Assembly (NCBI GenBank): GCA_964649145.1
Contig: CAZYOQ010000007.1
Coordinates: 4,958 to 68,957, forward strand
Length of the DNA stretch: 64,000 nucleotides
Direction: 5' to 3'
Source: MGBC163016 sp964649145
Lineage (GTDB): Bacteria > Actinomycetota > Coriobacteriia > Coriobacteriales > Eggerthellaceae
Part shown: one piece after another, positions 8,393-17,060 of the stretch
How positions within the stretch are numbered: the first letter of the stretch is position 1
Layout: each line of letters opens with the position of its first letter
Translations under genes and position numbers: made by a program
The notes under the pieces: model-generated
Database searches by the model: none
Told to the model about the DNA's origin: nothing
The model's input: the letters and a program-made list of their open reading frames with translations, nothing else

Positions 8393-9220
8393 TTATTCTG
8401 ATTTCTTATGGCAGCCGGCTACAACCTTTGTGTAGAACAGACCGCCTAGAATACCGCCGACAAGTGGACCTACGATGTAGACGATGATTGCCTCCCATGA
8501 GAAGCAAACCTCTGGTGAGAATCCTGCAAGCAGCGCCATGACACGTGGCATGAAGTCACGAGCTGGATTTAAGCCTGCGTCGGTCAGAGGACCTACTGTG
8601 CCGATGATAACAGTGATGGTAAGGCCAATAAACAGTGGGAAGAGGTTGTTGTTTGGGCGACCTAGGTTTGCACCGTCGGTCATAGAGAAGATAACGAACA
8701 ACAAGATGAATACGCCTATACCCTCGGCGCATGCACCTACCCAGACAGGCACGACACCAAGTGCAGTATTCGGGAATTGTTCTGCCCAGATGGAAGATAC
8801 CGATGAGGCAACGCCTTGTGTGAGACCATCAGAGGCAAGTATGGAAAGAGCTGAATCGGCAAACAATGCCCAGAGTGCTGCAGCAGCCAAAAATGCTCCT
8901 ACGCACTGTCCAAGCAAGTAGATGCCAAGCTTGCTGGCCTTCATGCGACCGGTGACGATCATAGCAACCGTAACAGCTGGATTGAAGTGGGCATCAGAAA
9001 GGTTGCGAGTCGCGTAAATTGCGATGGCAATTGTGACACCCCAGACCATACCTACTTGGAAAGGGCCTGTCATGGCACCATATAAAGTTGCTGTAGAAAC
9101 GGCGCCAATACCGAGGAAGCACATGAGAAATGTTCCGATGCATTCGCCCCAGAACTCGCGAAGCACCGGATGGGGATCAGCAAGCGCAGGCTTACTGGTC
9201 GAAGAATCAGTTTCGGCCAT
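8393..9220 (-). CDS. MIP-family aquaporin, probable arsenic-permeable channel
   Basis: This 275-residue membrane protein has six hydrophobic segments and both NPA half-helices: HFNPAVTV (NPA at 80-82) and GLNPARDF near 217. The spacing between helices and the long periplasmic loop between TM3 and TM4 resemble glycerol facilitators. GlpF-like channels conduct As(OH)3, and AqpS-type channels encoded in ars operons move arsenite or methylarsenite. Co-transcription with arsM favours an arsenic role over glycerol uptake, which is inference. The start at 9220 has AAGGAGG at 9232-9238 (reading minus). A 16-bp palindrome lies upstream. Confidence 0.9.
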   Translation of the reverse strand: MAETDSSTSKPALADPHPVLREFWGECIGTFLMCFLGIGAVSTATLYGAMTGPFQVGMVWGVTIAIAIYATRNLSDAHFNPAVTVAMIVTGRMKASKLGIYLLGQCVGAFLAAAALWALFADSALSILASDGLTQGVASSVSSIWAEQFPNTALGVVPVWVGACAEGIGVFILLFVIFSMTDGANLGRPNNNLFPLFIGLTITVIIGTVGPLTDAGLNPARDFMPRVMALLAGFSPEVCFSWEAIIVYIVGPLVGGILGGLFYTKVVAGCHKKSE

Positions 9221-9256
9221 AGAAACATAACCTCCTTATATGAAGTTTTTATGATG

Positions 9257-9272
9257 CATATGTCGACATATG
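9257..9272. promoter_or_regulatory. 16-bp perfect palindrome, candidate operator
   Basis: CATATGTCGACATATG is its own reverse complement and lies 36 bp upstream of the aquaporin start codon, in the only plausible promoter region of the arsenic unit. ArsR/SmtB-type repressors bind dyads of about this size, so it is a reasonable operator candidate. No regulator gene is present in the window to confirm this. Confidence 0.5.
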
Positions 9273-9432
9273 AGATGGCTATATGCCAAGAAAGCACGAA
9301 ACCGCATCTAAGTGCATACAACCACTCTGAGACTAGAGTAAGAAATCTTTTAATAAGATGGTGTGCAATATTGGTGAATGTCCAATAATAGAGGTAAACG
9401 GTTATGAGTCAGATGCAAACTAATGGTGCAAA

Positions 9433-9460
9433 AAAAGCCTACTGTTTCCAGTAGGCTTTT
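9433..9460 (-). terminator. Bidirectional terminator downstream of tRNA-Ala
   Basis: A 12-bp perfect stem (AAAAGCCTACTG with CAGTAGGCTTTT) and a 4-nt loop is flanked by A runs on the left and T runs on the right, so it can stop transcription in both directions. It begins 7 bp beyond the tRNA 3' CCA end on the minus strand. Confidence 0.9.
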
Positions 9461-9466
9461 GATTTT

Positions 9467-9542
9467 TGGTGGAGACGATGGGACTTGAACCCACGACATC
9501 CACGTTGCGAACGTGGCGCTCTCCCAACTGAGCTACGCCCCC
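9467..9542 (-). tRNA. tRNA-Ala (anticodon CGC)
   Basis: The minus strand folds as a 76-nt tRNA with an encoded CCA end. The 7-bp acceptor stem (GGGGGCG with CGTCTCC) includes the G3-U70 wobble that identifies alanine tRNAs. The D arm is GCTCAGTTGGGAGAGC. The anticodon stem CCACG/CGTGG closes the loop TTCGCAA with anticodon CGC, which reads GCG alanine codons. The T arm is GTGGGTTCAAGTCCCAT, followed by discriminator A. Confidence 0.95.
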
Positions 9543-9765
9543 ATATGTGCTCGAGAAAACGAGCTTTCGTATTTTACAACAGAATTCGTATTCTATAAAT
9601 GAGCCTTTTAAATACGGCTTTGAGATGCACCTTTTGCCTTCAATTAAATCCCAAACCCGAAAACGTGTGGGGAGGTAAACGAAAACCTATAACGGGGCGA
9701 TGCTACGATACCCAAAACGCGGGAGTAGGGGTAATCGAAAGCTGAGATGGAGCTAAACGAAGTGT

Positions 9766-10119
9766 TTAAGAAAGAACCTTCTCTTCTGTATCCATGAAAA
9801 GACGAACGTTTTCAGGAAGCGGCTCTGGTGCCGGTTCGTCTTCCTCGATAAACTCTCCAAATATGGGTTTGCCGTTTTCAGAAACTTCGACCATCCCAGT
9901 TAGGATGTCTGCATATTGAAAGGAATGGCGTGCCTTCGCGCCACGCTTGCGCTCCACTTCCAAAATGAAGAGGCGAGGATGCACTTGTGTGAGAATGCCC
10001 TCGTTTTCGACTATCTTGGAGCGACCCATGTTCGCACGCACTTTGATACGCTTTCCCACGAAGTCGTTCAAGGTGTCATGTATGGAATCTACTATCCCTG
10101 CCTGTTTCACTAAGTCCAT
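9766..10119 (-). CDS. veg: Veg-family protein (DUF1021)
   Basis: The 117-residue cytoplasmic protein matches Veg of Bacillus subtilis through its core: VGKRIKVRANMGRSKIVENEGIL, a beta-strand LFILEVE segment, and SFQYADILTGMVEV. Residues 1-85 form the conserved domain. The acidic, proline-rich C-terminal tail (EEDEPAPEPLPEN) is longer than in the roughly 86-residue Bacillus protein. Veg stimulates biofilm matrix gene expression in B. subtilis; its role here is unknown. ATG 10119 follows AGGAGGACT. It is a single gene, transcribed divergently from the P1 peptidase gene. Confidence 0.88.
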   Translation of the reverse strand: MDLVKQAGIVDSIHDTLNDFVGKRIKVRANMGRSKIVENEGILTQVHPRLFILEVERKRGAKARHSFQYADILTGMVEVSENGKPIFGEFIEEDEPAPEPLPENVRLFMDTEEKVLS

Positions 10120-10280
10120 TGTCTAGTCCTCCTGAATTCCTCAATTCTTTTCGAGTACACTACCACTGCGAGGGTGAAAGGCAGTTTAGAGGGGGTAAGC
10201 GGTACACATATCGTCGCACTTTCGCAGTTTGAATCGCTTTCGTAAAATGAACAATTCAATTCTTTAGCGAAGGATTAGTA

Positions 10281-11327
10281 ATGAACACTTTGTTTGCTCC
10301 AGCGGATTTTTCGGATTTACCAGAATTTGGCGTTGGCCACTACACCAACCTCGAAGCCATGACAGGGTGCACTTGCTTCGCTGCGAGGGGTGAATGCGCC
10401 GAAGGTGTTACAGGCGCGGTAGATGTTCGTGGGGGAGGGCCTGCCACTCGAGAGACCGACCTTCTTCGCCCGGAAAACATGGTGCAGAAGGTAAATGCCG
10501 TCATGATAAGCGGAGGGTCGGCCTTCGGGCTCGAAAGCGCTAATGGCGCTATGCAGGTTCTGGCGCAAAGCGGTAGTGGTTTTGCAGTGGGGCCTGTGAA
10601 GGTGCCTATAGTTCCTACAGCATGTCTTTTCGACTTACTTCTTGCCAAACCTGTTTGGCCCACATCTGAAAATGGTGCTCAAGCTGCTAGAGATGCGCTT
10701 GCCATGCAAGGTGGCGATCTTGCTATGGGAACAGTAGGGGCTGGAACCGGTGCGACGGTTGGGAAAATGGGCTTGCCTGCTTGGGCTTCAAAATCAGGCT
10801 TTGGCTGGAGTGGTGCCCGATTGGGCGACCTTGTACTTATCGCATGCGTTGCAGTAAACGCAGCTGGAAATGTCATGGCTACGGATGGAACTTGGCTTGC
10901 AGGTGTAAAGGATGCAAGTGGCAAAATATTAGACCCTCTTGGTGCCTCTTTGGCTGCCGCAGAACATATGCGCGTTTCTCATGCAGAAAGTGACGCGACT
11001 GGCGTGCCGGCTTCTTCGGAATTTACGGGTCACCCTACAAATACAACCCTTGGGGTGGTGCTTACAAATGCGCCATTGACTAAATCGCAGGCCACCAAAG
11101 TAGCTCAGCAAACTCATGATGGCTATGCTCGCGCAATCAAACCAGTTCATACTTCAGGTGATGGGGATGCGGTATTTGTGATGGCATCTGGCACTATGAC
11201 TAATGCGCAGGATATGCAAGACTCGCTTTTAGACCTTACAGGAATTATGGCCGCAGATGCTATGGCTGATGCTATTAGGTGCGCTGTTAAAGCCGCCGGA
11301 GCATCCGAATTATCCGAGTTCATCTAA
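10281..11327 (+). CDS. P1-family (DmpA/BapA-type) aminopeptidase
   Basis: The 348-residue protein is an Ntn-hydrolase-fold peptidase of family S58 (P1). These enzymes cleave themselves into alpha and beta chains, exposing a Ser or Thr nucleophile. Recognisable pieces are the early VGHYTNLEAMTGCT, the glycine-rich ISGGSAFGLESANG, GTVGAGTGATVGK, and the cleavage region TNTTLGVVLTNA near residues 252-264, where a Thr at about 255-256 would be the new N terminus instead of the usual Ser. Substrates in the family range from D- to beta-aminopeptides. There is no signal peptide, so it is probably cytoplasmic. ATG 10281 has GAAGGA upstream. Confidence 0.9.
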   Translation: MNTLFAPADFSDLPEFGVGHYTNLEAMTGCTCFAARGECAEGVTGAVDVRGGGPATRETDLLRPENMVQKVNAVMISGGSAFGLESANGAMQVLAQSGSGFAVGPVKVPIVPTACLFDLLLAKPVWPTSENGAQAARDALAMQGGDLAMGTVGAGTGATVGKMGLPAWASKSGFGWSGARLGDLVLIACVAVNAAGNVMATDGTWLAGVKDASGKILDPLGASLAAAEHMRVSHAESDATGVPASSEFTGHPTNTTLGVVLTNAPLTKSQATKVAQQTHDGYARAIKPVHTSGDGDAVFVMASGTMTNAQDMQDSLLDLTGIMAADAMADAIRCAVKAAGASELSEFI

Positions 11328-11392
11328 TCGTAGAACTTATTTGCGGCTTGCGAATTTGTAGAACCCTAAGTCTCTGCTTCCGTAGAGCCTTA

Positions 11393-11417
11393 AGAACCCG
11401 CAAACGCATCGGGTTCT
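11393..11417 (+). terminator. Weak terminator hairpin after the P1 peptidase gene
   Basis: AGAACCCG and CGGGTTCT form an 8-bp stem with a 9-nt loop, followed by a short, interrupted T stretch (GCTTTTG). It lies 66 bp after the stop. The weak T tract keeps confidence low. Confidence 0.4.
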
Positions 11418-11589
11418 GAAGCTTTTGCCAAATGTGTCTAAGTTTCAAATAGCCCAAGTTCCTTAGACAGGGTTTATGGGAGTCTCAATATCTTAAACGG
11501 GATAGTTTCATATTCTTGTGTGTATTCGCGCGTCAATCTCGCTAATATAGAATGCTTAAAGCATTTGAAGATATATGTGAGGAACAAAA

Positions 11590-12351
11590 ATGGATATCTT
11601 GGCTTTCATACTGCCCATTGTATACATACTTGTTGGGATTGTACTTGTATGGTTTGTGGTCGAACTTATTGTCACCATCAAGCAGGTGCGCAAGCGTGCG
11701 ATTAACACCATCGACGAGCTTCAGCCTTCCATTAAGAATATTGAGAACATGGTTGAGGAAATTCAGCCGACAGTCAAAAAGGTTGACCCGCTTGTTGATA
11801 GGGTCACACTTACGGTGGATAGCTTGAACCTAGAAATGATGCGTGTAGACGAGATTCTAGAAGATGTCAGTCAAATCACGGGCACTGTCTCTAAGACGAT
11901 GAATACGGTCGACAGTGTAACGAGCGCTCCGCTTGACATTGTTACTTCCGTCACCAACAAGGTTCGCAAGAAGTTTGGCCCAAAGTATGCAAGTGAAGAG
12001 TCTCAGCTGGCGGGAGGCAAAAAAGAGCAGAAATCTAACCCGTTTGCACAGCTAGCCGATACTGCGATAGATGCTGCTGGCGAAGCTTTCAAGGAACAGC
12101 AGGATAAGTCTCAGGTACGAAAAGACGAACAGAAGGCAAAAACCGTTGATCGCGAAGAGAAAAACGATCGCATGACAGATAAATCGAAACAGCTCGCAAA
12201 CAAGATTCTAGATGATGCCAATACTAGCGAAAAGGTGCCTGTCGGACAGGATTTCGAAAATGGCAGTCTTGCAGACGACCAAACTAATGAATGTCGCGAA
12301 GCTTCAGCATCGTCACTTGATCAAGCATCCGCAGAACAAGACTCGCTATAG
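11590..12351 (+). CDS. DUF948-like membrane-anchored coiled-coil protein
   Basis: The 253-residue protein has one N-terminal transmembrane helix (about residues 4-26). A heptad-like amphipathic region with repeated I-D/E-x-L/I spacing (about 35-120, INTIDELQPSIKNIENMVEEIQPTVKKVDPLV) follows, typical of DUF948 proteins. The C-terminal 110 residues are charged and low in hydrophobics, probably disordered. Function in the family is not established; it is presumably an inner-membrane protein facing the cytoplasm. The start has GAGGAAC upstream, and TATAGAAT at about 11546 could be its -10 region. An AI-2E-type permease gene follows after 124 bp. Confidence 0.75.
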   Translation: MDILAFILPIVYILVGIVLVWFVVELIVTIKQVRKRAINTIDELQPSIKNIENMVEEIQPTVKKVDPLVDRVTLTVDSLNLEMMRVDEILEDVSQITGTVSKTMNTVDSVTSAPLDIVTSVTNKVRKKFGPKYASEESQLAGGKKEQKSNPFAQLADTAIDAAGEAFKEQQDKSQVRKDEQKAKTVDREEKNDRMTDKSKQLANKILDDANTSEKVPVGQDFENGSLADDQTNECREASASSLDQASAEQDSL

Positions 12352-12457
12352 GCGTAAACAAAGACACAAGCATCGCCAAAAGTATAGGCACAAGGTGCGG
12401 CTAGAGCCACCATTGGCACTCAAGCCGCAGTAAACATAAACGCTTTTGCAATCGAAG

Positions 12458-12463
12458 TATAAT
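12458..12463 (+). promoter_or_regulatory. -10 box directly upstream of the AI-2E-type permease
   Basis: A perfect TATAAT lies only 12 bp before the ATG at 12476, which has no ribosome binding site. Transcription from it would start about 4-6 nt before the ATG, giving an almost leaderless mRNA. No good -35 hexamer is visible. Confidence 0.5.
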
Positions 12464-12475
12464 CGGCACTTGAAT

Positions 12476-13867
12476 ATGAGAGAAGATACGAAAAGACAAA
12501 TCAACAGCGCAGCGGATATCTCTAGGCGTACGGGCGATGTGGGCGAGGACTCTCCTGAAAAGAAGAACAAGGCGCGCAAAGCTCTTGTATACGTATGGAC
12601 ATGTGTTGGCGCTGTTATTTTGGCAGGGGTGATCGTTTACCTCTTAAACGTTTTCGCGCTTCCTGTGTCGGTTCTTATTTGGACGCTGCTTATAGTTTTT
12701 TGTTTGCGTGGGATAGTCTCTGGGCTGGAGGCACGAGGCATAGGACGGCTTGCAGGAACTACCATCGCTTATCTTGTGATGATCGTCTTCATTGCTCTTA
12801 TAGTGCTAATTATGTTCTCGCCGATGTTTGGATTGAATGACCAGTTCGTCAACATTGCATCAAGTCTGCCGGGATACGTGGATTCCATAAGTTCGTGGTT
12901 TGAAGGTGTGGCTGCGAAGTATTCGAATCTACTAGACAACCAGACCTTAAAAACCTTTTTTGACAATGTTGGAAGCTCGCTTTCAGATTGGGCTTCCACG
13001 GCGGCTTCGAATGTTGCTGGTATGGCTGTGAATTTAGGGGCAGCAATCGTAAACACCATTTACGCGGTTGGATTTGCGCTTGTCATAGCGTTTTGGGTGC
13101 TCATGGAACTTCCTGCAATAGGCCGTGAATTCAAGCGCCTCATGAATCCCAAACATGTTGAAGAGTCCGTCTTTTTACACGTGACTTTCACGAGGATCTT
13201 GGGCGGATATATCAAGGGAATGATTATTCAGTGTTTCATTATCGGAATTGGATGCGGGATACTTTTCGGGGTTGCGGGCATTCCAAATGCGCCGGCTCTA
13301 GGCGTTATCACGGGTATTCTTAACATCATTCCAATCATTGGCCCTTGGTTAGGCGGTGCTGTTGCGGCGATATTGGCTGTGTTTGTGAGCCCTGTTACTG
13401 CAATACTTGCTTTTGTGGGTACTATTGTCATCCAGCAATTCGTCTACACTTTTGTAAGCCCGAAGATCATGCAGAATTCTGTGGACATTCACCCGGCGCT
13501 TACCTTGATTGCGATGATCTTAGGTTCTGCCATAGGCGGTGCTATGAGCGGGATTATGGGTTCTCTTGTTGGTATGCTTATTGCCATTCCGTCAGTTGCG
13601 GTCATAAAAGCGCTTTTCATTTACTACTTTGAGCGCGCTACAGGTCGCCAAATCGTATCCGAGGACGGGGTGATTTTTAGAGGATTGCCCAAACCTAATG
13701 GCGTTGCCGACCCACTCTATGATGCAACTGGTGGAAAAGCCAACAACACCGACAAGACCAACAACGCCGACAACGCCAATAACACCGGCAGCACCAACGA
13801 AGAAGGCGGCGATTCAAAGCTTGGATCTATGATTGAAAGAGCTCGCTTACGCCTTCGTCGCAAGTAA
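12476..13867 (+). CDS. AI-2E family transporter (PF01594-type permease)
   Basis: The 463-residue integral membrane protein has eight predicted transmembrane segments and the family features: a pair of N-terminal helices (about 45-100), a long extracytoplasmic amphipathic region (NDQFVNIASSLPGYVDSISSW), and a C-terminal set with GIPNAPALGVITGILNIIPIIGP and VDIHPALTLIAMILGSAIGG. Members include the AI-2 exporter TqsA and Na+/H+ or lipid-flux relatives, so the substrate is open. The C-terminal 50 residues are low complexity, with repeated Asn-Asn-Thr/Ala-Asp units (13740-13800). The start at ATG 12476 is preferred to an upstream TTG at 12446 that would place the TATAAT inside the gene. Confidence 0.9.
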   Translation: MREDTKRQINSAADISRRTGDVGEDSPEKKNKARKALVYVWTCVGAVILAGVIVYLLNVFALPVSVLIWTLLIVFCLRGIVSGLEARGIGRLAGTTIAYLVMIVFIALIVLIMFSPMFGLNDQFVNIASSLPGYVDSISSWFEGVAAKYSNLLDNQTLKTFFDNVGSSLSDWASTAASNVAGMAVNLGAAIVNTIYAVGFALVIAFWVLMELPAIGREFKRLMNPKHVEESVFLHVTFTRILGGYIKGMIIQCFIIGIGCGILFGVAGIPNAPALGVITGILNIIPIIGPWLGGAVAAILAVFVSPVTAILAFVGTIVIQQFVYTFVSPKIMQNSVDIHPALTLIAMILGSAIGGAMSGIMGSLVGMLIAIPSVAVIKALFIYYFERATGRQIVSEDGVIFRGLPKPNGVADPLYDATGGKANNTDKTNNADNANNTGSTNEEGGDSKLGSMIERARLRLRRK

Positions 13868-13916
13868 ACAAGTTATATAATCACACGATAATATTCTTCG
13901 ACGAAAGCAGATTTCC

Positions 13917-16553
13917 ATGCAATACATGACTACGGCTCAGATTCGCGAGGCCTACTTGAAATATTTCGAGGAGCATGGACATAAGCGCATGCCTTCCTCG
14001 TCCTTGATACCAGATGACCCGTCGCTACTTTTAACAAGTGCAGGAATGGTTCAGTTCAAACCCTACTTCTTACACCAAAAGAAACTGGAGGAGCCATATC
14101 TTGGCGCTACGACGGTGCAAAAGTGCGTTCGAACCAACGATATCGACATAATCGGTACGACGGGTAGGCACTTGTCATTCTTTGAGATGTTGGGCAATTT
14201 CAGTTTCGGGAAGTATTTCAAGAGCGAGATGTGTGAGATGGCTCTCGATTTTTCCGTAAACGTGCTTGGTCTTCCAATCGAGAAGCTCTACTTTACTGTT
14301 TTTGAGGATGACGACGAGACAATTGATATTTGGAAGAACTTAGGTGTCAAAGATTCTCATATTTCACGCCTAGGTGCCGACGACAACTTCTGGCGGGCAG
14401 GCCCAACCGGTCCTTGCGGTCCTTGTTCTGAGCTTTATTTCGACCAAGGGGAAGAATTTGGGTGCGGTTCTCCCGATTGCGCACCTGGTTGTGATTGTGA
14501 TCGCTTCCTTGAATATTGGAACTGCGTTTTCACACAATACGACGGTCAAGAAGACGGCACTCTTGTAGAGCTTCCGTCTAAAAATATCGATACAGGAATG
14601 GGTCTTGAGCGTATTGCCGCGATCATGCAAGGAGCGCAAACCAACTACGAGACCGACGTCCTGCGTTCGCTTGTAGCTGTGGGCGAGAAGCTGTCTGGAA
14701 AGGTTTATGGCGAGGACACAAAAACCGACCTTTCTCTTCGCATTATGGCCGATCATTCCCGCGCGATCACCTTTATGATTGCCGATGGCATTATCCCTTC
14801 CAACGAGGGTCGCGGATACGTTCTTCGCCGACTGCTTCGTCGAGCCATTATGAAGGCACATCTCATAGGTATAGACGGGCACTTTCTTAATGATTATGTG
14901 GACGAGATCGTGAACTTAATGGGCGACACTTATCCAGAGATTGTCGAGAATCGCGAGCTAGAACGAAAGCTGATCATGTCTGAGGAAGAACGTTTCGGGC
15001 AGACGCTTCGCCAAGGCAGAGCCTATCTTTCTGAAGAAATTTCAAACCTTGATGGCAAGATGCTTTCTGGAAAAACGGCATTCACGCTTCATGACACCTA
15101 TGGCTTCCCAGTCGAGATCACCCGCGAGATAGCGGCAGAGGCTGGAATCGATGTAGACATGGATGCGTTCAAACAAGAAATGGAAGCCCAGCGCGAGCGT
15201 GCGAGAAGCGCAGGTGCTAAAGATGCGCAGGCCGCATGGTCTACTTATGGCGGAATCTATTCCGATCTTGTAAACGAGGTGGGCGCTACCAATTTCGACG
15301 GTTACGATTCCACATCTGAAAGATCGAAGGTTGTAGCGCTTGTAAAGGAAGGTAAGCGAGTAGATAGTCTTGACCCAGGCGATAAAGGCGAGGTTGCGCT
15401 TAACCGTACTCCGTTTTATGCCGAGATGGGCGGGCAAATTGGCGACACCGGCGAGATGAAAGCTGATGGGGCTCGCGCATACGTGACCGACACGACCACC
15501 CCTGTTTCTGGACTTTACATACACCATGTTGATGTAGAGGCAGGAAGTATCTCTGTAGGCGATGAGGTAGAAACTGTCGTGGATGCTAAAAGGCGGCAGT
15601 CGATTGAACGCAATCACACGGCAACGCATCTTCTGCATGCCGCGCTCAAGCAGGTCTTGGGTGACCATGTTCGCCAAAAGGGCTCTTATGTAGGACCTGA
15701 CCGGCTTCGTTTCGACTTCACTCACTTCGAGGCCATGACAGCCGATCAAATTGAAGAAGTTGAGCGTATCGCAAACATGCGCGTCATGGATGCTACGCCT
15801 ATGAATGTTTACGAGACCTCTCTTGACGAGGCTCGTGCCGATGGTGTAACCGCTCTTTTCGGCGAAAAATACGGGGATGTTGTGCGCGTGGTTGAAGCTG
15901 GCGAGTTCTCGCGGGAGCTGTGCGGCGGATGCCATGTGGGAAACACTGCAGAAATAGGCATGCTGAAGATAACTAGCGAAACCAGCGTTGGTGCTAACAT
16001 CAGGCGTATCGAGGCCGTTACAGGCTATGGCGCCTTCGAGTATGTGAACAAGATTGAAAGCGAGCTTAAAGAAACTGCAAGTATTCTGAAGGTTCCGCTG
16101 TTTGATGTGTCCGAGCGAACCGCATCTAACATGAAGGCTATCAAAGAGCTACGCGACGCTACGAAGCGCGGCAAGGAAGCCATCGCAGACGACGATATCA
16201 ATGAGCTTCTTGCTTCCGCTTATAAGACTGCTGCAGGATACCCTGTGATAATCGCGAAGACTTGGGCTGCTCAATCGGGAGATCAGCGCAATTTATGGGA
16301 TGTACTGAAAAGCCGCATGACGAAGCCTGGTGCGGTGGTTTTAGCAGGCGTTGACGGTAAAAAGGTTACTCTTTTGGCTGCAGGTTCTGATGAAGCGGTT
16401 TCCAAAGGCTTTTCAGCTGTAGAGGTAATAAAGGCCATAGGGCCAGCTGTTAATGGCGGAGGCGGCGGCAAGCCTAGCATGGCGCAAGCAGGCGGAAAGA
16501 ACCCAGAAGGTGTTGATCGTGCGCTTGAAATCGCGCGAGAAATGATTTTGTAG
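13917..16553 (+). CDS. alaS: Alanyl-tRNA synthetase
   Basis: The 878-residue enzyme charges tRNA-Ala. The class II catalytic core (about 1-250) has motif 2 in GPTGPCGPCSELYFD and motif 3 in NIDTGMGLERIAAIMQG. The tRNA-recognition domain is followed by the editing domain with zinc-ligand HTATHLLHAAL near residue 565 and CGGCHVG near 668. The C-Ala domain ends with the glycine-rich GPAVNGGGGGKPSMAQAGG. Length matches the family. The start at 13917 has only a weak ribosome site; TATAAT at 13875-13880 is a candidate -10 with a leader of about 35 nt. ruvX and mltG follow, a conserved neighbourhood. Confidence 0.98.
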   Translation: MQYMTTAQIREAYLKYFEEHGHKRMPSSSLIPDDPSLLLTSAGMVQFKPYFLHQKKLEEPYLGATTVQKCVRTNDIDIIGTTGRHLSFFEMLGNFSFGKYFKSEMCEMALDFSVNVLGLPIEKLYFTVFEDDDETIDIWKNLGVKDSHISRLGADDNFWRAGPTGPCGPCSELYFDQGEEFGCGSPDCAPGCDCDRFLEYWNCVFTQYDGQEDGTLVELPSKNIDTGMGLERIAAIMQGAQTNYETDVLRSLVAVGEKLSGKVYGEDTKTDLSLRIMADHSRAITFMIADGIIPSNEGRGYVLRRLLRRAIMKAHLIGIDGHFLNDYVDEIVNLMGDTYPEIVENRELERKLIMSEEERFGQTLRQGRAYLSEEISNLDGKMLSGKTAFTLHDTYGFPVEITREIAAEAGIDVDMDAFKQEMEAQRERARSAGAKDAQAAWSTYGGIYSDLVNEVGATNFDGYDSTSERSKVVALVKEGKRVDSLDPGDKGEVALNRTPFYAEMGGQIGDTGEMKADGARAYVTDTTTPVSGLYIHHVDVEAGSISVGDEVETVVDAKRRQSIERNHTATHLLHAALKQVLGDHVRQKGSYVGPDRLRFDFTHFEAMTADQIEEVERIANMRVMDATPMNVYETSLDEARADGVTALFGEKYGDVVRVVEAGEFSRELCGGCHVGNTAEIGMLKITSETSVGANIRRIEAVTGYGAFEYVNKIESELKETASILKVPLFDVSERTASNMKAIKELRDATKRGKEAIADDDINELLASAYKTAAGYPVIIAKTWAAQSGDQRNLWDVLKSRMTKPGAVVLAGVDGKKVTLLAAGSDEAVSKGFSAVEVIKAIGPAVNGGGGGKPSMAQAGGKNPEGVDRALEIAREMIL

Positions 16554-16617
16554 TTCTTGCACTTAGACCAAAAGCGTAATTTCGATAAAGGAGCACCGCC
16601 CATTCAATGAATGCCAT

Positions 16618-17055
16618 ATGAGGGTTTTGGCTTTAGACATAGGAAGCGTTCGGACGGGAATTGCTGTAAGCGACCCAAATAGGCGAGTTGCAACGCCTGT
16701 GTGCGTGCTTCCAAGCGCAGATCTTGCTGCAAACGCCAAAACGTTTCAGCGAATTATAGAAGATTATGAACCCGAGCTTTTTGTTTTCGGTCTTCCAAAG
16801 TCGCTTTCAGGTGAGGAAGGCAAGCAGGCCGCCTACGTTCGTACAATAGCCGAAACCATTTCGAAGACATGCGGAGTTCCGTATGTTTTTTCTGACGAAC
16901 GTCTTTCATCGCGTGAAGCTAAACGGGCATTGCGCGATATGGGGTATGATGAAAGAAAGATGCGGGGAAAGGTTGATATGATCGCTGCAAGCCTGTTTCT
17001 GCAATCATGGCTTGATGCGAATTCCCCAAGCAAGACTAGTATTAGTGAGGAGTAG
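16618..17055 (+). CDS. ruvX: Putative Holliday junction resolvase RuvX/YqgF
   Basis: The 145-residue protein has the RNase H-like fold of the family: LALDIGSVRTGIAVSD (first catalytic Asp) at the N terminus, FGLPKSLSGEEG, DERLSSREAKR with the second acidic residue, and KVDMIAASLFLQSWL with the third. Family members act in 16S rRNA 5' processing and perhaps in junction resolution. The gene has no ribosome site of its own. A four-codon ORF (ATG at 16607, stop at 16619-16621) behind AAGGAG at 16588-16593 overlaps the ruvX ATG in an ATGA arrangement, so initiation may be by coupling. mltG follows after 5 bp. Confidence 0.93.
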   Translation: MRVLALDIGSVRTGIAVSDPNRRVATPVCVLPSADLAANAKTFQRIIEDYEPELFVFGLPKSLSGEEGKQAAYVRTIAETISKTCGVPYVFSDERLSSREAKRALRDMGYDERKMRGKVDMIAASLFLQSWLDANSPSKTSISEE

Positions 17056-17060
17056 ATACC

